Program-made: the position numbers and the translations under genes
Shown: in pieces, positions 58,298-64,000 of the stretch
How the letters are laid out: every line of letters starts with the position of its first letter
Position numbering within the stretch: position 1 is the first letter of the stretch
The notes under the pieces: model-generated
Told to the model about the DNA's origin: nothing
Database searches by the model: none
Seen by the model: only the letters and a program-made list of their open reading frames with translations
DNA from: Pseudomonas saudiphocaensis
GTDB taxonomy: Bacteria > Pseudomonadota > Gammaproteobacteria > Pseudomonadales > Pseudomonadaceae
Direction of reading: 5' to 3'
Assembly: GCF_000756775.1 (NCBI RefSeq)
Contig: NZ_CCSF01000001.1
Location: 3,286,001-3,350,000 of the forward strand
Length of the DNA: 64,000 bases

Positions 58298-59529
58298 TGT
58301 TCGCCTTCCTGCGTAGTGCGCCTTCGCCGCTGTTCAATCAGCGCGGATTGGATCTGGATTTCTCCATGCTTGCGGGCTGCCTGGCGTTGCTGGGGCTTGG
58401 GCTGGTGATGATCACCTCGGCGTCATCCGAAGTTGCCGCGGTCAACGCCGGCAACTCGATGTACCACATGATCCGTCATCTGTTTTATGTGCTGCTGGGT
58501 CTTGGCGCGGCAGCGGCGGTGCTGCTGGTACCTCTTTCCGTGTGGCAGCGCTTCGACTGGATGCTGCTGCTGGCGGCCTTTGGCTTGCTGATCCTGGTGC
58601 TGATTCCCGGTATCGGCCGCGAGGTCAATGGCTCGATGCGCTGGATCGGCTTCGGCGCCTTCAACGTGCAGCCTTCGGAGCTGGCCAAGCTGTTCGTGGT
58701 GGTTTATCTGGCCGGCTATCTGGTGCGTCGCCAGCAGGAAGTGCGGGAAAGTCTGTGGGGCTTCTTCAAGCCATTTCTGGTGCTGATGCCGATGGCCTTC
58801 CTGTTGCTGCTCGAGCCTGACTTCGGCGCTACCGTGGTGATGATGGGCGCGGCGGTGGCGATGCTGTTTCTCGGTGGAGTCGGACTGATTCGCTTCAGCC
58901 TGCTGGTGCTGCTTGCGGTGGGCGCGGTGTTCATCCTGGTGCAGACTCAGGAGTACCGCCTGCAGCGCCTGATCACCTTTACCGACCCATGGGCCGATCA
59001 GTATGGCGCCGGTTACCAGCTGACCCAGGCGTTGATCGCCTTTGGGCGAGGCGAATGGTTCGGTGTGGGGCTGGGCAATAGCGTGCAGAAGCAGTTCTAC
59101 CTGCCTGAAGCCCACACCGATTTCGTGTTTTCCGTGCTGGCCGAGGAGCTGGGCATGGTTGGCGCGCTGCTGACGGTGCTGCTGTTCGCCTTCGTCGGCA
59201 TTCGCGCCCTGTATATCGGCCTGGCGGCCGAGCGCTCGCGGCAGTTTTTCGCGGCCTATGTAGCCTGGGGCCTGGCCTTCCTCTGGCTGGGCCAGTTTCT
59301 GATCAACGTCGGGGTGAATATCGGCCTGCTGCCGACCAAGGGGCTGACCCTGCCGTTCCTCAGCTATGGCGGCAGTTCGCTGGTGGTGACCTGCGCCAGC
59401 ATGGCGCTGCTGCTGCGTATCGAGTGGGAAAGCCGCACGGTGCTGGGTAGCGCGGATACCGAGTTCAGCGAGGCGGATTTTGCCGAGACGACTAGCGTCA
59501 GGAAGAAGGGGGTCGTCCATGGCCGCTAA
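58297..59529 (+). CDS. ftsW: Septal peptidoglycan polymerase FtsW (SEDS)
   Basis: 410 residues, ten membrane helices. SEDS-family glycosyltransferase that works with FtsI. Typical: GAFNVQPSELAKLFVVVYLAGYL, the loop AHTDFVFSVLAEELGMVGAL and the C-terminal GLTLPFLSYGGSSLV. ATG overlaps the murD stop, and the end overlaps murG by 11 bases. Confidence 0.98.
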   Translation: MFAFLRSAPSPLFNQRGLDLDFSMLAGCLALLGLGLVMITSASSEVAAVNAGNSMYHMIRHLFYVLLGLGAAAAVLLVPLSVWQRFDWMLLLAAFGLLILVLIPGIGREVNGSMRWIGFGAFNVQPSELAKLFVVVYLAGYLVRRQQEVRESLWGFFKPFLVLMPMAFLLLLEPDFGATVVMMGAAVAMLFLGGVGLIRFSLLVLLAVGAVFILVQTQEYRLQRLITFTDPWADQYGAGYQLTQALIAFGRGEWFGVGLGNSVQKQFYLPEAHTDFVFSVLAEELGMVGALLTVLLFAFVGIRALYIGLAAERSRQFFAAYVAWGLAFLWLGQFLINVGVNIGLLPTKGLTLPFLSYGGSSLVVTCASMALLLRIEWESRTVLGSADTEFSEADFAETTSVRKKGVVHGR

Positions 59530-60581
59530 TGTGCTGATCATGGCCGGTGGCACCGGCGGGCATGTGTTCCCTGCGCTGGCCTGCGCCCAGGAATTCCAGA
59601 GCCGTGGCTACCAGGTTCACTGGCTGGGTACGCCCCGTGGAATCGAGAACGAGGTGGTGCCGGCAGCTGGCCTGCCGCTGCATCTGATCCAGGTCAGCGG
59701 TCTGCGTGGCAAAGGCCTGGGCTCTCTGATCAAGGCCCCGTTCCAACTGCTGCGTTCGCTCTGGCAGGCGCGGCGGGTAATGCGTGAATTGCAGCCGATT
59801 TGTGTGCTTGGGCTGGGTGGCTACGTCACCGGGCCGGGCGGTCTGGCTGCCAAGCTGGCTGGCGTGCCGCTGGTCATCCACGAGCAGAACGCCGTTGCCG
59901 GCACGGCCAACCGTAGCCTGGTGCCCTTTGCCCGACGTGTATGCGAAGCCTTTCCGGACACCTTCAGCCACAGCGAAAAACGCCGCACGACCGGTAATCC
60001 CGTACGCCGCGAGTTGTTTCTCGAGACTGCGCGGGAGCCGCTGGTCAATCGTCGCCCGCGTCTGCTGGTGCTGGGTGGCAGCCTGGGGGCTGAGCCCTTG
60101 AACAAGTTGCTGCCCGCCGCTTTGGCGCAAGTGCCACAGGCACTGCGCCCGGAGGTATTCCATCAGGCCGGCAAGCAGCACGCCGAGATCACCCGCGAGC
60201 GTTATGCGCAAGCCGCAGTCGAGGCCGAGGTGGCGCCTTTCATCACGGACATGTCGCAGGTTTATGCCTGGGCCGATCTGGTTATCTGCCGTGCCGGTGC
60301 GCTGACGGTCTGTGAACTGGCTGCAGCCGGGCTGCCGTCCTTTCTGGTGCCGCTGCCCCATGCCATCGACGACCACCAGACCCGCAATGCCGAATATCTG
60401 GCGAAGGAAGGCGCTGCCGTCCTTCTCCCTCAAGCAAGAACAGATGCTGCCGCGCTGGCCGCGCAGCTGACCGAGGTAATGATGCAGCCGGAAATACTAA
60501 AGACCATGGGGGACGCTGCACGTCGGCTAGCCCGGCCCGATGCCACCCGTAGCGTGGTCGATATCTGCCTGGAGGTGGCCA

Positions 60582-60589
<8 letters not shown>
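59519..60589 (+). CDS. murG: N-acetylglucosaminyltransferase MurG
   Basis: 356 residues, GT-B fold, membrane-associated. It converts lipid I to lipid II. N-terminal [15 protein letters not shown]-loop [24 protein letters not shown], and C-terminal [37 protein letters not shown] 59519 follows a G-rich ribosome site inside the ftsW end. Confidence 0.98.
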
Positions 60590-62977
<2,388 letters not shown>

Positions 62978-62980
62978 TCC

Positions 62981-63838
62981 ATGATTACCACGCTGCGTCA
63001 CTCACAACCTGCCAAGGGCCGCGCTACGCGTAAGCCGGTGCAGCGTGGTGCGAGCCGTCTGGTGCAGCGTGAACCCCTGTCGGCCCGTTTGCCGCGGCCG
63101 AACTTCGATGTGATCAAGCGCATCCTCTGGCCGCTGTTGCTGCTGGCACTGGCCGTCGGGCTGTACGAGCTGGGTCAGCGCCTGATGCCCTATGCCGATC
63201 GGCCGATTTCCAAGGTCAGCGTTCGGGGCGATCTGACTTATGTCGATCAGTTGGCCGTGCAGGAACGCATGGCGCCCTTCGTTGAGGCCAATTTCTTCGC
63301 GGTGGATCTGGATGGCTTGCGCCAGGACCTCGAAAAGATGCCCTGGATCGCCCATGTCGAGGTGCGCCGCGTCTGGCCGGATCAGGTCACGGTACATCTT
63401 GAAGAGCATCTGCCCATCGCCCGCTGGGGGGATGAAGCGCTGTTGAACAACAGTGGTCAGGCTTTCACGCCCAATGACCTGGCCCGTTATGAACACCTGC
63501 CGCAACTGCATGGTCCGAAGCGGGCTCAGCAGCGCGTAATGCAGCAATACCAGATGCTCAGCCAGATGCTGCGGCCGCTTGGCTTTTCCATCGAGCGTCT
63601 GGAGCTACGCGCGCGCGGCAGCTGGTTCGTAACCACCGGCCAGGGTGTCGAGCTGTTGCTGGGCAGGGATCAGATAGTCGAAAAAATGCGTCGCTTCACT
63701 GCCATTTACCAGCAGGCGCTGGCGCAGGAGAGCGGAAAAATTGCGCGGATCGACCTCCGCTATGCCAACGGCCTGGCCGTGGCGTGGCACGAGCCGAGTC
63801 CGACTGCGGCGGAGTCGTCCGCCGTTGCGAAGAATTGA
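62981..63838 (+). CDS. ftsQ: Cell division protein FtsQ
   Basis: 285 residues. Basic cytoplasmic N-terminus, one membrane helix ([21 protein letters not shown], about 44-65), then a POTRA domain ([25 protein letters not shown]...[30 protein letters not shown]) and the beta domain with [15 protein letters not shown]. Begins three bases after ddlB. Confidence 0.97.
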   Translation: MITTLRHSQPAKGRATRKPVQRGASRLVQREPLSARLPRPNFDVIKRILWPLLLLALAVGLYELGQRLMPYADRPISKVSVRGDLTYVDQLAVQERMAPFVEANFFAVDLDGLRQDLEKMPWIAHVEVRRVWPDQVTVHLEEHLPIARWGDEALLNNSGQAFTPNDLARYEHLPQLHGPKRAQQRVMQQYQMLSQMLRPLGFSIERLELRARGSWFVTTGQGVELLLGRDQIVEKMRRFTAIYQQALAQESGKIARIDLRYANGLAVAWHEPSPTAAESSAVAKN

Positions 63839-63850
63839 GGAATGAAACAC

Positions 63851-64000
63851 ATGTCTAGCGTGCAAAGCGGCAAGATGATCGTCGGTCTCGATATCGGCAC
63901 CTCCAAGGTGGTGGCGCTGGTGGGCGAAGTGACGCCCGACGGCGAGCTCGAGATCGTCGGGATCGGTACACACCCCTCGCGTGGCCTGAAGAAGGGCGTG
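63851..64000 (+). CDS. ftsA: Cell division protein FtsA, N-terminal part (cut by window end)
   Basis: First 50 codons of the actin-like FtsZ anchor. The phosphate-1 motif GKMIVGLDIGTSKVVALVGEV and IVGIGTHPSRGLKKGV are typical. ATG 63851 is placed ten bases after GAGG at the ftsQ end; the ATG at 63842 is too close to it. Confidence 0.93.
   Translation, partial: MSSVQSGKMIVGLDIGTSKVVALVGEVTPDGELEIVGIGTHPSRGLKKGV

Overview
The window reads as chromosome of a denitrifying gammaproteobacterium of the Pseudomonas group, most like Stutzerimonas (P. stutzeri) or the P. mendocina/oleovorans lineage. The reasons are: high-GC Pseudomonas-type coding; a nosRZDFYL-tatE cluster followed by an nnrS of 396 residues, as I recall for P. 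stutzeri; DnrD/DnrN/DnrP-like genes; a phhABC/phhR locus; the Pseudomonas order rplM-rpsI-petABC-sspAB-(dolP-diaA-yraN-lpoA)-rsmI-rnpB-dcw; and REP-type palindromes. Species is inferred, not proven.

Layout. (1) 1-10.2 kb, amino acid catabolism. The phhA-phhB-phhC operon (phenylalanine to tyrosine to 4-hydroxyphenylpyruvate) diverges from its TyrR-like regulator phhR. Next come sdaA and an Na+:alanine/glycine symporter, preceded by a second TyrR-like regulator (GcsR type), a sigma-54 promoter and three 18-bp dyads. A TrxR-like flavoprotein and a DUF488 protein follow. (2) 10.3-12.8 kb: two small membrane/envelope proteins and an acyl-CoA dehydrogenase. (3) 13.1-25.2 kb: the nitrous oxide reductase cluster nosRZDFYL-tatE, then nnrS, a short-chain dehydrogenase and a soluble CZB-type chemoreceptor. 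ANR/DNR (FNR-type) boxes precede nosR and nnrS. (4) 25.4-36 kb, anaerobic regulation and support: an HPP-CBS membrane protein, a LysR regulator, dnrP, dnrD (NO regulator), a small His-rich exported protein, dnrN (RIC/YtfE Fe-S repair), a divergent norR, the O2-independent ubiquinone genes ubiUVT, a DGC zinc-binding protein and a second Crp/Fnr regulator. Several carry recognisable FNR-type boxes, and dnrN has a sigma-54 promoter next to candidate NorR sites. No nir, nor, nar or nap genes are present. (5) 36-39 kb: MFS exporter, coaE-yacG, a CbiM-like membrane protein. (6) 39.4-49.3 kb: rplM-rpsI, cytochrome bc1 (petABC), sspAB, the dolP-diaA-yraN-lpoA envelope block, rsmI and the RNase P RNA. 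(7) 49.5-64 kb: the division/cell-wall (dcw) cluster mraZ-rsmH-ftsLI-murEF-mraY-murD-ftsW-murGC-ddlB-ftsQ-ftsA (cut by the window end), with a promoter and a four-copy MraZ box.

How it works together. The centre is an anaerobic-respiration island. ANR/DNR-type regulators turn on N2O reduction (nos), NO-stress functions (nnrS, dnrN) and quinone synthesis without oxygen (ubiUVT), while NorR adds a direct NO-to-sigma-54 route to dnrN. The bc1 complex further on supplies electrons to periplasmic denitrification enzymes. The best leads are regulatory (NorR sites at dnrN, GcsR-type dyads at the symporter promoter, FNR boxes on accessory genes) plus the little-known accessory proteins in the island. 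All family calls come from reading the translated sequence; no database search was run.
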